Shown: positions 32,088 through 43,275, counted from the stretch's first letter. The stretch is DNA of 64,000 nt from Achatina immaculata (GCA_009760885.1 CM019696.1:46709358-46773357); one strand, 5' to 3'. Notes: a model not told the origin generated them from the sequence alone. Made by a program: numbers and translations.

Positions 32088-32252
32088 CCGTTACATGCTC
32101 CGTGAAGGGAGCTACGAGGTTCCTCCAGCCGTTACTTGCTCCGTGAAGGGAGCTACGAGGTTCCTCCAGCCGTTACTTGCTCCGTGAAGGGAGCTACGAG
32201 GTTCCTCCAGCCGTTACTTGCTCCGTGAAGGGAGCTACGAGGTTCCTCCCGA
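32088..32252. repeat. 41-bp minisatellite, 4 copies, each with a hairpin
   Basis: The unit is CCAGCCGTTACTTGCTCCGT plus GAAGGGAGCTACGAGGTTCCT (41 bp), nearly perfect. GCTCCGTGAAGGGAGC in each unit can pair as a five-base stem with a six-base loop. Confidence 0.95.
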
Positions 32253-32399
32253 GCAGGTTTTGTTAATATTTTATAGAGGTATATATTCTAAGATTGTCTG
32301 TATTCAGGCCTGGCCTTTTCATTTTACTCAACTACATCTATTTTTTTTTTTTAGCTTTCTTCAGTGAGTATTGCGATTAAAGTTACTCTGCTGAGTATA

Positions 32400-32830
32400 G
32401 ATAGTCATGATAATCATCATCATCATCATCATCATCATGTGCTGTGACGGCAGGCGTTGGTGGCCATGCCCCTTCATACATCTCGTTCCTTGATATTGTT
32501 CCATCACCTGAATTAGAGATTTTGTGCTGCGCCCTCGTGTTAGACTGTCCAGTTTTTTTTCTATTGATCTTCCTCTGCTTCTCTTCCCGTTTATCTTTCC
32601 TGTTGTATTCAAACCTTCCTCCTTGCATTATATGCTTTGCCTCGGGTTTTCCTTGTGAATTTACTTAGGTTCCTATCTACATTTGTTTTCTTCGGACATT
32701 CTTTGTTTTTCGTCTTAGCTGTCCTTGGTAATCTTACCATTCTTCTAATAAATCATATCTCTGTTGCCTCTAGTGATCTTTGCACCGATCTGTTGATTAT
32801 CCATGTCCCAACTAAATGCTAGACCACGGG
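32400..32830 (-). mobile_element. LINE family K, 3' part, minus strand, (ATG)n tail
   Basis: Across frameshifts the minus strand gives a WGHG.-type region then RKDKREEKQRKINRKKT or TGKINGKRSRGRSIEKKLDS, and ISNSGDGTISRNEMYEGAW. It ends in (ATG)n, seen as CATCAT at 32416-32440. The family is shared with 57027-57230 (GKIEGRRSRGRPREMILDSL). Confidence 0.8.
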
Positions 32831-33570
32831 CAGCTCACAATCAACACAACGCTGGGAGTCATCTCCCTAAAAATGCTGAAGGAAATCGTGATGTCAAGGG
32901 CCGAACAACTTATGGGCGGGCCCTGGGTGTACTTTAGCCGCTTCCCAGGATCAGCAGCAGAATTAGGGCCCTTTTTTAACAGTCGCAGTCTCACTTCTGT
33001 AGCGTAAGAATGTCTCCTTATAGCATTTTAGAACTCTTTCTCTGAAGTTCAGTGCTTTTCACCAGATGTTTCTTATTTGTTTGACAGATGCTTTGGACTG
33101 GCATATTCTCTTCTTGATTTCAGAAGTGCAAGTACCTTCTGACGTTCCTCGTGTGTCAAAATATTTAAATGTATATACTTGTCTCAAGGTTGCTTCTTGC
33201 TTGGTCTGTGAAGTAAGAAGTTTGAAAAAGCAAAAGAAGTTTATCAGCAGTTATCTCTCTTAAGTTTGTTTTTTTAGAGTGATCGTTACTGAGTGTGTTG
33301 TGGTAATGGACGTAAGCCGTGTTGTGTAGAAATACAATATGTCGAACTCTGTAATGGTTAGAAAAAGGGACCAAAGATAACAGGTAGAGTCAGGAAATCT
33401 CTGTGGAACATTGCTCCATCAGCTGCGAGAACTGGTGAAGGCCTCGTGAAGCGCTACGTGAATCTGCTGAGAAGAAGTGGTTCATTTTACAAGGCTCGAA
33501 CGGAAGCGCCTGTGGTCACCTGGCCAAAAGTGGGAGTCCAGGCCTTTTGTATAAGAGGAAAACAGGCTCG
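32831..33570. other. No gene recognised
   Basis: A GC-richer patch at 32820-33000 keeps 60-63 codons open on both strands (plus: EQLMGGPWVYFSRFPGSAAE) and could be an exon or an old element; no family was recognised. The remainder is unique AT-rich sequence. Confidence 0.3.
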
Positions 33571-33574
33571 AAAG

Positions 33575-34065
33575 CTGTGGGGGAGGGGGGAGAAGACAGG
33601 TGCGAAATTTGGGGGGGGGGAGTTGGGGGAGGGGAGAGAAGACAGGCGAGGAAGCTGGGGGAAGGAGTGGGGGAGGGGGGAGAAGACAGGCGAGGAAGCT
33701 GGGGGAAGGAGTGGGGGAGGGGAGAGAAGACAGGCGAGGAAGCTGGGGGAAGGAGTGGGGGGAGAGAAGACAGGCGAGGAAGCTGGGGGAAGGAGTGGGG
33801 GGAGAGAAGACAGGCGAGGAAGCTGGGGGAAGGAGTGGGGGAGGGGAGCAGAAGACAGGCGAGGAAGCTGGGGGAAGGAGTGGGGGGAGAGAAGACAGGC
33901 GAGGAAGCTGGGGGAAGGAGTGGGGGAGGGGGGAGAAGACAGGCGAGGAAGCTGGGGGAAGGAGTGGGGGAGGGGGGAGAAGACAGGCGAGGAAGCTGGG
34001 GGAAGGAGTGGGGGGCAGAAGACAGGCGAGGAAGCTGGGGGAAGGAGTGGGGGGGGGGCAGAAAA
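33575..34065. repeat. G-rich 40/44-bp minisatellite, about 11 copies
   Basis: The unit is GACAGGCGAGGAAGCTGGGG plus GAAGGAGTGGGGGAGGGGAGAGAA. Length changes of 1-4 G cause 39-45 bp units. Strong G/C strand skew and G-run density predict G-quadruplexes on the plus strand. Because of mixed unit lengths, six frames stay open for 150-230 codons (Gly/Arg/Glu-rich plus, Pro/Ser-rich minus). These are repeat artefacts. Confidence 0.96.
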
Positions 34066-34214
34066 CATACCTGTGAGTGTCCAGCAGCTGATCGATCTGA
34101 AGACACGAGCATATCTTTCGATGCATTGTAGGCTTGGGTGAAGACATTACCATGGCAACAAGACAACTTATGAAAAACCTATGATATTGACAGGCCTTGT
34201 GTGGTCCTTGCTGT

Positions 34215-34440
34215 TTCCTGTTAGTTCAAATGATCTTTTTTTTTCCACACCACTTGATCAGTCCACTGAGGTATTTTTCTGTTGGCCTTCCTCGCTTCCT
34301 TTTTTTCCCTTGAATTTTTCCAGTGATTATTAAGTTCTTTAACTTCTGTCTTCTCATAACCTGCGGGAAGGAGCTTGTCCTTCCACTCGGTGGTGGATGG
34401 TGGAGTGGCATCTAGATATAGAGGTCAGCTGTGAGTGTCC
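34215..34440 (-). mobile_element. LINE (K-like) 3' fragment, minus strand
   Basis: The minus strand reads VMRRQKLKNLIITGKIQGKK and RKRGRPTEKYLSGLIKWCGK, the basic C-terminal motif GKIxGKRxRGRPxxKYLxGL of several LINE families here. It breaks off after about 60 codons. Confidence 0.75.
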
Positions 34441-35255
34441 GAACAAACAGCTGCAGACCAAAACAGCTACCCTGTCAATCTCCTTAAGACAAAGGCTAGC
34501 GGAGAAAACCGTACACAAACCGAGAGGAAGATGAAAAGGAAACCACCCCTATAATTGTATTTCCAGGTTAAATCACTCATTACAAATCTATTTAACTCCT
34601 AACCTACTAAATAATATCCAGGACACACGAACATTTTTTGTCATAAAAACAGTTTTAACTAGGATCTTTCACGATGATAAGACGTTTATTTTTAGCATTT
34701 ATGGTTCAGTAAAATTAGAAAACGTTTAACTGTGAATAAAAACCACGTGACTGCAGTTATTTAAAAAGTAAAACCAAAAAAAAAAAGAAATAAAAATTTT
34801 AAGTCAATTTTAGATGGGTCATAGATGATTAGGAGTTGATTAAGATTTCTTATTATCCATTACTAGTCTTGGAAAAATCCCAGACATCCGTGACATATTT
34901 CACTTTTCCCACTATTAATGTTCCTATAACTCTATCAGTCTCGAGGTTTTTCTTTTGTCTAAGTCCTCTTTCTGTTACAGTTCTATAGGACATGTCACGA
35001 CGCTATCTCAGGTCTTTGACTTTGCTTTACTGCTTTCTCATTCACATACGCTTTCTGGCGAACATTATTCTGAACATAGCTTCGTTCCCGTTATAAAGAT
35101 CCCGAGAGATATAGCACAGCATCCGCGATGTTTTTCTGTGAATTTTATGAACGGTTTAGCAATTCGGGAGAAATGATGATACAAAAAAACTTTAACTCTT
35201 TTGCACATGAATTATTTTCCACTTTAGCCAGAATACATTTTGTGAAGAATTTGCG
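34441..35255. other. No gene recognised
   Basis: AT-rich unique sequence. A 73-codon plus frame at 34955-35176 follows a pyrimidine tract but has no recognisable domain. Confidence 0.35.
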
Positions 35256-35257
35256 AT

Positions 35258-35620
35258 ACAGAACTTGAAGGGGAGTTACAGAGCTTGGAAGGAAATTACA
35301 GAACTTGGAGGGGATTTACAGAACTTGGAAGGAAGTTACAGAGTTGGAAGGAAGTTACAGAACTTGGAAGGACGTTACAGAGCTTGGAAGGAAGTTACAG
35401 AACCTGGAAGGGAGTTACATATCTTGTATGGGAGTTACAGAACTTGGAGGGGAGTTACAGAGCTTGGAATGAAGTTACAGAGTTGGAAGGAAGTTACAGA
35501 ACTTGGAAGGGAGTTACATATCTTGTATGGGAGTTACAGAACTTGGAGGAGAGTTACAGAGCTTGGAATGAAGTTGCAGAACTTGGAGGGGAGTTACAGA
35601 ACTTGGTAGGAAGTTACTCT
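35258..35620. repeat. 19/20-bp minisatellite with higher-order structure
   Basis: The basic unit is GAGTTACAGAACTTGGAAGG (19-20 bp), about 18 copies. A block of about five units containing the marker GTTACATATCTTGTATGG occurs twice (starting about 35411 and 35509), so a roughly 98-bp higher-order unit has been duplicated. Confidence 0.95.
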
Positions 35621-35621
35621 A

Positions 35622-36720
35622 TAATTTTTAAAGCATGGGTTGGTTTAGAAACCTGATGTTCTTCGTTTTGCTTAGGCCATGTCTAAGTATTGCACCGAAC
35701 TTTTATTATTGTTCGGTGTGCAAGACCTACCAACTCTATGAATGCTGTTCTGGAGTTAAAGAGTTAAATCTGAAATTAAATACATTTGAGGTCAAACTGT
35801 GGTTTTTGTTTTTTTTTGGTGCTTATTGTTTCACGTAATTAGTTTGGTGCTCTTAGAAATCCTGACAGACAGATTCGTTACTTCTTCAGATCTGTCATAA
35901 ATTTGTTTGTGGTACTTTCTCAACAAAATATCTTACTTTCTTAACAAAATTACACCACTACTTTCTCAACAAAATATCACCACAGGCGACAGTCTATCTC
36001 GTGTAGCGCCTTTGTTCCTGATCACATGACCGCCGGTAAGGACGTAACGAAGCTAGTGACCAAGAAGGGGTTATTCTATGACACGGTGGGGCACGGCTTA
36101 CGAGAGAAGTTTTATAACCCAGAGCAAAACTATTACCCCTCACCCCCACACCCCTCCCAATCTGTTTTCATCCACTATCCCCCCCCCCCAAACCTTCGAA
36201 GTCCACCTTTAAAACAGGGAAACCCTTCCCCCCCAACCCCCCCCCCCTCCGTAGTAATGAACTGTCTGTACCCCTCTCCTTATATAGCTTGCCTTGGGCC
36301 AACCTATTATCGTGGGAGTCCTGGACAACCTTCTTCCTCTTGCCCTTCTTCATTTTCCAGATCTTTAACTTAACCCCTCTCCCTCACCCCTCCCTTCCTC
36401 CCCCACCCCTTATCTCAATACACAGGTGCTCTCAGGTATAACAATTTCTCAGATTAGAACAGGAGAATGTTGGTGATGAGGGGATTATCAAAGTAAACTC
36501 CTCTTGTTTGACGCGATGAAGGGCTGCAAGTTTTTCTCTGCTGGTTCCCCCGATAAATTCGTTTCCAGAGCGTAAATATTTAACCAGAACGGAGAAACGT
36601 GTTTCTTATTCCGGGCTCTATCTTTAAACTCGCTGACTCCAGAATCGTTTTCGGACATTTCAAGCAACAGTTCAGTAAGAAGTTACCATTTTCGAACTGA
36701 ACAGTGGCAGAATTAATAGG
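35622..36720. other. No gene recognised; C-rich patch
   Basis: It contains a short repeat (TACTTTCTCAACAAAATATC, about three times at 35920-35985) and a C-rich block (36140-36250, several runs of 7-9 C). The 115-codon plus frame at 36026-36373 runs through this block and is Pro-rich without a recognised domain. Confidence 0.4.
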
Positions 36721-36724
36721 GCAC

Positions 36725-37285
36725 GCCCTTCAAGTTTTTCAGTAATACAGAGTTACGGAATCTGTCCTTCTGACTTTCAGTAATACAGAGTTACAAAGTC
36801 TGTTCTTTATCGTTCATTCATTCATTTATTTGCATGTCCCTTGCGGAACTTTGCCTCCCTAACAGCACTCCTGTAGGCCTCTCGGTTGTGAGCAAGATGG
36901 CCTAGTGCTTATGCATCCATTATACCTTATATAGAGTTACGAAATCTGTCCTTCAGACTCACAGTAATATAGAGGTACAAAGTATATTCTTCGAGCTTTC
37001 AGTACTACAGAGTTACAAAGTCTATTCTTTACACCTTCAGTAATACAGAGTTACAAAGTCTATTCTTTACACCTTCAGTAATACAGAGTTACAAAGTATA
37101 TTCTTCGAGCTTTCAGTACTACAGAGTTACAAAGTCTATTCTTTACACCTTCAGTAATACAGAGTTACAAAGTCTAATCTTTACACCTTCAGTAATACAG
37201 AGTTACAAAGTCTAATCTTTACACCTTCAGTAATACAGAGTTACAAAGTCTGTTCTTTACACCTTCAGTGATACAGAGTTACGAA
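36725..37285. repeat. 38-bp minisatellite, interrupted by a LINE A fragment
   Basis: The unit is TTCAGTAATACAGAGTTACA plus AAGTCTATTCTTTACACC (38 bp), about ten copies. At 36815-36928 it is split by a minus-strand LINE A 3' end, after which it resumes with a diverged unit. Confidence 0.94.
36815..36928 (-). mobile_element. LINE family A, short 3' end inside a minisatellite
   Basis: The minus strand has GCTCACAACCGAGAGGCCTA, GGAGGCAAAGTTCCGCAAGG and GACATGCAAATAAATGAATG, the closing 90 bp and tail of family A. The insertion point is within the 38-bp array, so it postdates at least the first expansion. Confidence 0.9.
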
Positions 37286-37314
37286 ATCTGACATTTTCTC
37301 CATTACCCAAGCAG

Positions 37315-37565
37315 TAATTTGGACAGTGAATAGCCAAATGGTAATGAATTCATCCCCTCTCTGAGACGATCAGTGATTCGAATCCTGCCAGAGCAGCCCA
37401 AGTCATGCAGACGTAGAACTACCTGATTATTTCTGGAGGTAAGGTAGGACAGGCGGCCATACATGATGATGACGACACCACCTTCCAGTGTGCTGGCAGG
37501 TCAAGGACAATATGGACTCCTGCCCAGGTGTGTCTATATGACATGACTGAGGGACCTTTACCAGG
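37315..37565 (+). mobile_element. tRNA-derived SINE, plus strand, diverged
   Basis: It begins with a tRNA-like head (AGTGAATAGCCAAATGGTAA, GTGATTCGAATCCTGCCAG). It then has ACTACCTGATTATTTCTGGA and CCAGTGTGCTGGCAGGTCAA, and ends with TGACTGAGGGACCTTTACC. It follows the plan of the 20612 SINE with about 25 percent divergence. Confidence 0.75.
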
Positions 37566-38265
37566 TAACAGTTGTCCTGTATCTTGCATTAATTACATTA
37601 ATTTCATCTTCCATGTGCTGCTGCCAAAGTGGCACAAGAAAGAAAAGGCAAGCGGTTTAATTATTTATTCAAAGTACTGCAGGAAGTGGAAAATCGTGCT
37701 CGTCAATGTCCATCGCTACAGCACCTGATGACGGTATGGTTTGGTGACACTTAATCACGTGACGGCTACTTGGACGTGTAGAAGACGCATAAGTATAACC
37801 CTAACTCTATCTTACCCCTTACCCCTAACCCTAACCTAACCCTCAACCCCAAAACATTACCCCCCAAATTATTACGTGCCGGTGGTTATGTGTTGCCGTC
37901 AGTACAGTGATGGCTCTGACAAACTCTAAAGACACAAAAATATCGAAGGCTGATTACAAGCCGTACTCATACAACAACGATCCGGCTATGAATTATCTGG
38001 TGCACCTATCCCTGCTCGAAATAGCACATAATTATGGGTTTCATTGAACAGCAGAGACTGTCCATGAGCATTACGTAACTAATCAGACAAAGACATTTCT
38101 GTCCTCATGACGATGCTGTCTGATCTCGTTTCTACTACCTAGATATCTTTATGTTGTTTTTTTTCCCCTCTTGAATGTTTACTGCACCCTGAATAATTGT
38201 CTATTCCTGTCTGTTCGGTCGCAGAGTGCTACCATAAACAAGGGTTTACAGGATTTCGTGCCGTC
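37566..38265. other. No gene recognised; contains a telomere-like patch
   Basis: Unique sequence apart from the CCCTAA-like block at 37795-37852. Short frames show no domain. Confidence 0.35.
37795..37852. repeat. Degenerate interstitial telomere-like repeat (CCCTAA)
   Basis: ATAACCCTAACTCTATCTTA, then CCCCTAACCCTAACCTAACC and CTCAACCCC. About seven imperfect CCCTAA units, the complement of the TTAGGG animal telomere repeat. Short and diverged, so an internal relic rather than a chromosome end. Confidence 0.7.
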
Positions 38266-38267
38266 AT

Positions 38268-38325
38268 TTAGAACAATGGTTCTCAACCTTTTTAAATTCA
38301 AGAGCCACTTTTCCAACTAGACCTA
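38268..38325 (+). mobile_element. Possible hAT-type terminal inverted repeat fragment
   Basis: ACAATGGTTCTCAACCTTTT resembles the CAGTGGTTCTCAACCTTTTT terminal sequence common to hAT-superfamily elements. No partner end or transposase was found, and the 8-bp target duplication could not be identified. Confidence 0.4.
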
Positions 38326-38335
38326 AAATACGAAC

Positions 38336-38690
38336 TCAGTTAGTCAGTTATTTGCGTGTCCCTTGCGGAACTTGCCTCCCTAACAGCTTTCTTGTAGGAC
38401 TCTCGGTTGTAAGCAAGATACCCTGCTGCTGATGCGTCCATTTGCAGGTTATCAGCGATGTCTTGCAGCCATCTTCGCCTTGGTATTCCTCTCTTTATTT
38501 TTACCATTATGTATCCTTCCAAGACGGTCTCCTCTAAATTATCACATGTCCAAAATATTTAAGTATTCTCTGTTTAATCCTCTTTACTAGCCAGCCTTTT
38601 TCAATATTAAGTTATTTTAGTATGGACATATTTATTTTTTTGTGTCCATGATATTTGAAGTACTTTTATGTAGCATGTACATTCAACTAC
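38336..38690 (-). mobile_element. LINE family A, 3' fragment, minus strand
   Basis: The minus strand reads LEEVLEGYIMVKIKRG-like text, RGIPRRRWLQDIADNLQMDA, SAAGYLAYNRESYKKAVREA, then a stop. Upstream is a more decayed ISWTQK.-like part. It is about 85 percent similar in protein to the 9485 copy. Confidence 0.9.
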
Positions 38691-38829
38691 CATATGCAAT
38701 ATATCAATGGTATAAACCTTTAGTTGCCTTTGTTCAAAGTTCTGTAGAAAAACGAAAATCATGCTCTTTAATATTCATGGTCACGACATCTGATTATGAT
38801 ATGGCTTAGTGGCACTTAATGTCATATTA

Positions 38830-38925
38830 CTATCAGGACCGCAGACTATCTGAAGTGAACCACAGATTCCTTGTGCTCTACGGACCGCGGACTCGAACCA
38901 CTGACCTCCACGATCTCCCAGTTTT
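38830..38925 (-). mobile_element. Degenerate tRNA-like SINE head, minus strand
   Basis: The reverse complement shows GATCGTGGAGGTCAGTGGTT and CGAGTCCGCGGTCCGTAGAG, a B box GGTTCGAGTCC without a convincing A box. Confidence 0.4.
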
Positions 38926-38984
38926 TATGAGTGAATTTTAAATACATTTTCTACTTCTTTTTTGTTTGTATCTCCTATCCTCAT

Positions 38985-39280
38985 GCCTGGTTAACTGAGT
39001 GGTTAGGCCACTAGTCTACTAATTCGGTGCTATCGGGTTCAAATCCCAGAAGGGGATTATTTTCCAGGTAACACCACACTAAAAAAAGACCTCGGAGTCC
39101 ACCCAGCCTCTAAAAATGGGCACCAGAGAAATCTGGGAAGAGTAATGCGGCCAGGCGTGATACTAACCATATCACACTTCCATGTGCCGAAGATCTTGGA
39201 CACACTGGAGTAATACAGTTTCCCCAGTTTGCCTTGATGGCATGGAAAGGGTGGATTTTCTACCTGTTTTTATGTACTAC
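38985..39280 (+). mobile_element. tRNA-derived SINE, plus strand, near complete
   Basis: The tRNA head has TGGTTAACTGAGTGGTTAGG (A box) and GGGTTCAAATCCC (B box). The body has CTCGGAGTCCACCCAGCCTC, AAATGGGCACCAGAGAAATC, the shared core CCAGGCGTGATACTAACCAT, TTCCATGTGCCGAAGATCTT and TGATGGCATGGAAAGGGTGG at the 3' end. It is the same subfamily as the minus-strand copies at 3225 and 17625. Confidence 0.88.
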
Positions 39281-39324
39281 CTTCATATCTTCAGACAGTA
39301 CTAACTTACTGCATCTTTACAGTT

Positions 39325-39440
39325 TATGTATACAGTACACCCTCTAGTGTGCTGACAGGTCAAGGAAAATATGGGCACTAGCACCATATCCCTATGTGCC
39401 TCTAAGGCATGACAGGATTACCTTTACTTTTTACCTTACT
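39325..39440 (+). mobile_element. 5'-truncated SINE (20612 family), plus strand
   Basis: CCCTCTAGTGTGCTGACAGG through CTAAGGCATGACAGGATTAC and a TTTACTTTTTACC tail match the 3' third of the 20612-20875 SINE almost perfectly. The tRNA head and core are absent. Confidence 0.92.
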
Positions 39441-40144
39441 CGTTTACAAAAGAAATCCACGAGAAGATCAACATAGAAGAAAAGTATGATCGCACGACAT
39501 ATTAATATGTAAAAAAAAGTCTTTTGTGCAAAGTGATTAGTTATCTACATACCACAGACAGCTACTGCCGTCCGTTCAAACCCATAACCAAAAACCACTC
39601 TCGAAGTGCAAGGCAAAACCCATAATTCATAGCTGCTTCTAATGAATTATGTAACAGTCGTTAATGACTGCTTTGGTTTTCCATACTTCTATAGCTCTCT
39701 TGACTTGTACGAATCCATACTTCAAAATAAGCGACATCAGCCATTTCTATCACGCCAGGAATAAAACCATAGAGAAACATAAACAACTGTATTTGTTTGT
39801 TGGAAAGAATGGAAGAATTTAGCTACCAAACATTAATAACAATAACACGTTACTGGTACACACGAGAAGGATAAAAAGTAAAACTGTACTTATAGAAGAA
39901 AAAACAACCGTCTTATATCAAGGTGGCTCAGCTAGTTGGGAGGTGAGCAGGGTTCTGTACCTGAGTGGCTTCCCCTGTTAGAGGGGAGTGGGTAGGGACG
40001 AAAGGTTTCCCCTAACGTCTAGGAGGGTTGGGGAATAAAGAGAGGGGGGCGCGATTCTCCTATGGGGGTAAGGGGAGGGGCAAGTAATGGATGAAAATAA
40101 AGTAGCTAATCAGGAGGAGGTTAGGGGTGGAGTTGGGAGGAGGG
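39441..40144. other. No gene recognised
   Basis: Unique sequence becoming G-rich at 40020-40080 (GGGGAATAAAGAGAGGGGGG). No supported exon. Confidence 0.35.
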
Positions 40145-40147
40145 AGA

Positions 40148-40185
<38 letters not shown>

Positions 40186-40232
40186 GGAGAGAGAAAGAGA
40201 AAGAAAGAAAGAGAGAGAGAAAGAAAGAGAGT
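40145..40232. repeat. (GA)n/(GAAA)n purine tract
   Basis: AAGAGAGAGAAAGAGAGAGA-type sequence with almost complete purine strand bias. Ser/Leu-rich antisense frames are artefacts. Confidence 0.95.
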
Positions 40233-40234
40233 TT

Positions 40235-40954
40235 TGCACCATCCTCTGAAATTCTTCTCGAGGACACCATGCACGCAAGATCCAAGAATAGGAAGTCTTC
40301 TTGGTAACCACCTGCCTTCATGATCAGAGTCCCGCAGGCACCTGCACAGCAGCCATCGTTCACAGTCAGAGACAGGACATACGAGGACATTTTAAAATAT
40401 CACGTACTCATACATGTACAACATCCAAAAGCAAATATATCTTCCAGCCACCCACGTCCAAGTCTTTTGAAAATCCAGTGTGGAAAATCTTGATAAATGA
40501 GCCATATATTTTCAGTCAAATTTACTTTTTTTCTCCTGCAAATAATGGCATGTAGTGGCACTTTTCGTGTATTAAGACAGATGTGTTAGATGTTGCTGAA
40601 ACTGCCGAGCAAGATCTTGCTGGACGCCCCCTCCTCTCATAGCTGACATTATAGAAAAATAATGTCAAGAAATGATTGATCAGATAAGACCAACTGCTTA
40701 CATACAAACAATTTTATTCGTTAAAAATGTGACCTACATAAGTATGAGATTATGGACGACTGAAGTGTTTATAGAGGAATGTAAGTGATCTTTGTCATTG
40801 ACTCTGTCAATCCTTTTTCTTTCATGACTGTCTGCCTCGATCTCTGCCTAACTCACATTCTGTCTGTTCCTGACTACTGACTGACAGCTGTCAATCTGTT
40901 TCGGTTTTTCTTTTTTTTTTTTATCAGTAACTTACCAGCAGTTGTATATGACGT
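40235..40954. other. No gene recognised
   Basis: Unique sequence. Short frames on both strands (61-89 codons) partly derive from the neighbouring purine tract. Near 40978-41030 the 11-mer ATTCTACAAAT is repeated four times. Confidence 0.35.
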
Positions 40955-41390
40955 TCATGTTCTAGCAGGTACTGATGGTGACTCAGTTCTACAAATATTC
41001 TACAAATATTCTACAAATATTCTACAAATAAATAACATAATCAGACAGAGCAACAAAAGTGACCCTCTGACAAAGCAAAGTCAATGCTCACTGCAGGACG
41101 GAATTTTTTAATCTCGCCCAAAAAAAAAGCAAAAAAAAAAAAAAAACAAAACAAAAGAAAGAAAACTACATCTAAATGCTGGAGCTTAACAAATAGAAAA
41201 TATAAATGAACATTAAACTCTAGGACTTACTAATGACCAACACCTGACTCTGGACTCCTATCATATACAAAGCTTTTAAAAAGAATATCATAACAAAAGC
41301 ATTTACCAGTTTGCCCAAACACAGCATTTTGTTAACTCACACACAGGGAAGACATTTCACGTAACAAATACATTTATATACTATTACTCA
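40955..41390 (+). mobile_element. CR1/L2-like LINE I fragment, heavily decayed
   Basis: GACAAAGCAAAGTCAATGCT, CAAATAGAAAATATAAATGA and TGACCAACACCTGACTCTGG correspond in order to GACAAAACAAAATCAATGCT, CACAGATAGAAAATGTTAGC and TGACCAACATCTGACCTGGA in the longer copy at 44110-45862. Stops occur in every frame. Confidence 0.75.
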
Positions 41391-41394
41391 ACAG

Positions 41395-41650
41395 CCTAAG
41401 TTGGTAGATATCAAAACAAGCAAGTTTTATTTTTAGATTATTACTCAACAGCTTAAGTTGGTAGATATAAAAAAGTCGGTTTTAAAAGAAAGCTAGAAAA
41501 CAAACAAGCTTTACTCAGTTTTAGAAGAAAGCTAGAAAACAAGCAAACTTTATCAGTTTTAAAAGAAAGTTAGAAAACAAGCAAGCTTTATCAGTTTTAA
41601 AAGAAAGCTAGAAAACAAGCAAGCTTTATCAGTTTTAGAAGTAAACTAGA
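41395..41650. repeat. 38-bp minisatellite, about 5 copies
   Basis: The unit is TTTTAAAAGAAAGCTAGAAA plus ACAAGCAAGCTTTATCAG (38 bp). It is preceded by two copies of TATTACTCAACAGCYTAAGT with TTGGTAGATAT. Confidence 0.93.
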
Positions 41651-41777
41651 GGCATATCCTTCTAGCGACAGATATTCAGAACAGGAAAATGATCAGCACA
41701 AAAAGTTCAGAACTCTGCCTCTTAAACATATTCATTTTCATCAAAGGCACATTGATCCATGGAACATATAACATTCA

Positions 41778-42270
41778 AAAGTTATAAGCCAAAAATCAAG
41801 CTAAGATTATTCAATTCAAATATAATATCCACCCTCATTTATGCATGTGAACGCTGGAAACAACTAAAGAAATAGACAAGAAATTAGACTCTTTCGAAAA
41901 CAAATGCCTAAGGAGAATGCTCGGTATAAAGTGGAACTAATTCAAGAACAACGCGGAGATAAAACAGATGAGCGAACAACAGCCTGTGTCATGGGTGGTC
42001 AGAAAAAGATGGACATATGTAGGTCATGTGATGAGAAGAAACAGTCAGAGATTCCCCAAACAAGCTATCAAGTGGAACACAACAGGTCGAAGAAAAATAG
42101 GTCGACCACGTATTACTCTAAAGAGAACATTGTTAAGAGAGGCCAGTTCAGTGGGCATAACATCCCTTGATGAGATTGAAAAACTCGCCGAAGACAGGAA
42201 ATCATGGCGAACTACCATGTGGGCCCTATGTGATGCTTAGCGGCACGAGAAGGATGTAAGATGTAAGAAG
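41778..42270 (+). mobile_element. LINE family C, 3' fragment, plus strand
   Basis: It follows the C-terminal third of the 13242 copy: TLIYACERW, then QQPVSWVVRKRWTYVGHVMR, RNSQRFPKQAIKWNTTGRRK, IGRPRITLKRTLLREASSVG and WRTTMWALCDA with a stop. The same GGATGTAAGATGTAAG 3' end follows. Several frameshifts separate the first and second parts. Confidence 0.92.
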
Positions 42271-42649
42271 TCCATAGAATTTTGGAGCAGAAAGCTGCAC
42301 CCTCTGTGTAGCCTTTGACAAATATGATTAAAAATACGATCATATAACTAAGATTTAAATTATTGGTTTTCTCAAATTCTACAAGAAAAGCATGGGTTGC
42401 TCTGCTGACACCTTTGGAATACATGTCCATAACACTTAAAATTTATAAAAATAGCATTTCTTCATTCCGTTTCAGTATTTTTTCATGATCTGCTTGAATT
42501 TGATAATATGTCCGCTTAAGACATCTACTTTTCTCATTTCTTTAGATATATTGAACAATCAGTTTATATTTATAGAATGACTGTAGGAATTCTATTAATG
42601 TGCATAAACATCTGTGCTGATTGACTGTAGTGAGTGTCTTGCAATGTGA
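42271..42649. other. No gene recognised
   Basis: AT-rich unique sequence. A 72-codon minus frame (42212-42430) overlaps the LINE C end and is not convincing. Confidence 0.35.
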
Positions 42650-43275
42650 AATGATTCATCATTTATCAGTCCTCTTTACTCGCAACAGAGCACAATGCAT
42701 CAAACAAAGTTCTCCAGCCAAACCTGTCTTGGGCAATATGGGATACCTCAAACAATGTCTTTCCCGCTTCCTTTAGTTCTTCCTGTACTGTGCATCTCCA
42801 TGGTCTGCTCCTCTTTCGTTTCTCTTGAGGTGTCCAAGTCAAGGCGGTATATGGGGGGGGGGAGAGTCTTGTTCTTCTCATTCGTAGCATGTGGCCCAGC
42901 CATTTCCATCTTCATCTTTTGATCTCTTTAGTAATATTCTCAGTGCCTGTTAGTTTTGTTATTTCCTCACTTGTCATACCTTCTTCCCAGAGTACTCTTA
43001 AAATTTTCCTAAGGCATCTTCCTTCAAATCGTCTTAATCGTTTTTTTCCGTAGTCTGATTGGGTACCCATGTTTCGACTGCATATAATAAAGTGGAGTGT
43101 ACATCGGATTGAGGTTGCTGTGGAAAATGGGAATTTCCATATGTTTGCTAATTTGTTAAAAGTCTGAGATGTCTGTCCATTTCTTGTGAATATGTCGTAC
43201 GCTATATTGCTGTCTGCTGAAATGAGGCTTCCAAAGTGTTCTGCTTCTTCAGCTTCTCTGAGATTCTTTCGTTAT
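42650..43275 (-). mobile_element. LINE family F, C-terminal fragment, minus strand
   Basis: The minus strand reads LREAEEAEHFGSLISADSN, a FNKLANIWKF segment, KKRLRRFEGRCLRKILRVLW, EEGMTSEEITKLTGTENITK, WKWLGHMLRMRRTRLSPPPY and TALTWTPQEKRKRSRPWRCT, then VQEELKEAGKTLFEVSHIAQ and DRFGWRTLFDALCS. The TALTWTPxxKRKRxRP plus DRxxWRxLxxALC ending is typical of a LINE family widespread in invertebrates. A seven-to-ten-G run inside suggests a slippage frameshift. It is inactive. Confidence 0.9.

Noticed and set aside
33446..34166. Overlapping Gly/Arg-rich and Pro/Ser-rich frames of 158-231 codons
   Set aside because: All six frames are open across a 40/44-bp minisatellite, which is expected from the repeat and not evidence of a gene.
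37795..37852. Chromosome end
   Set aside because: Only about seven imperfect CCCTAA units with unique DNA on both sides; an interstitial relic at most.
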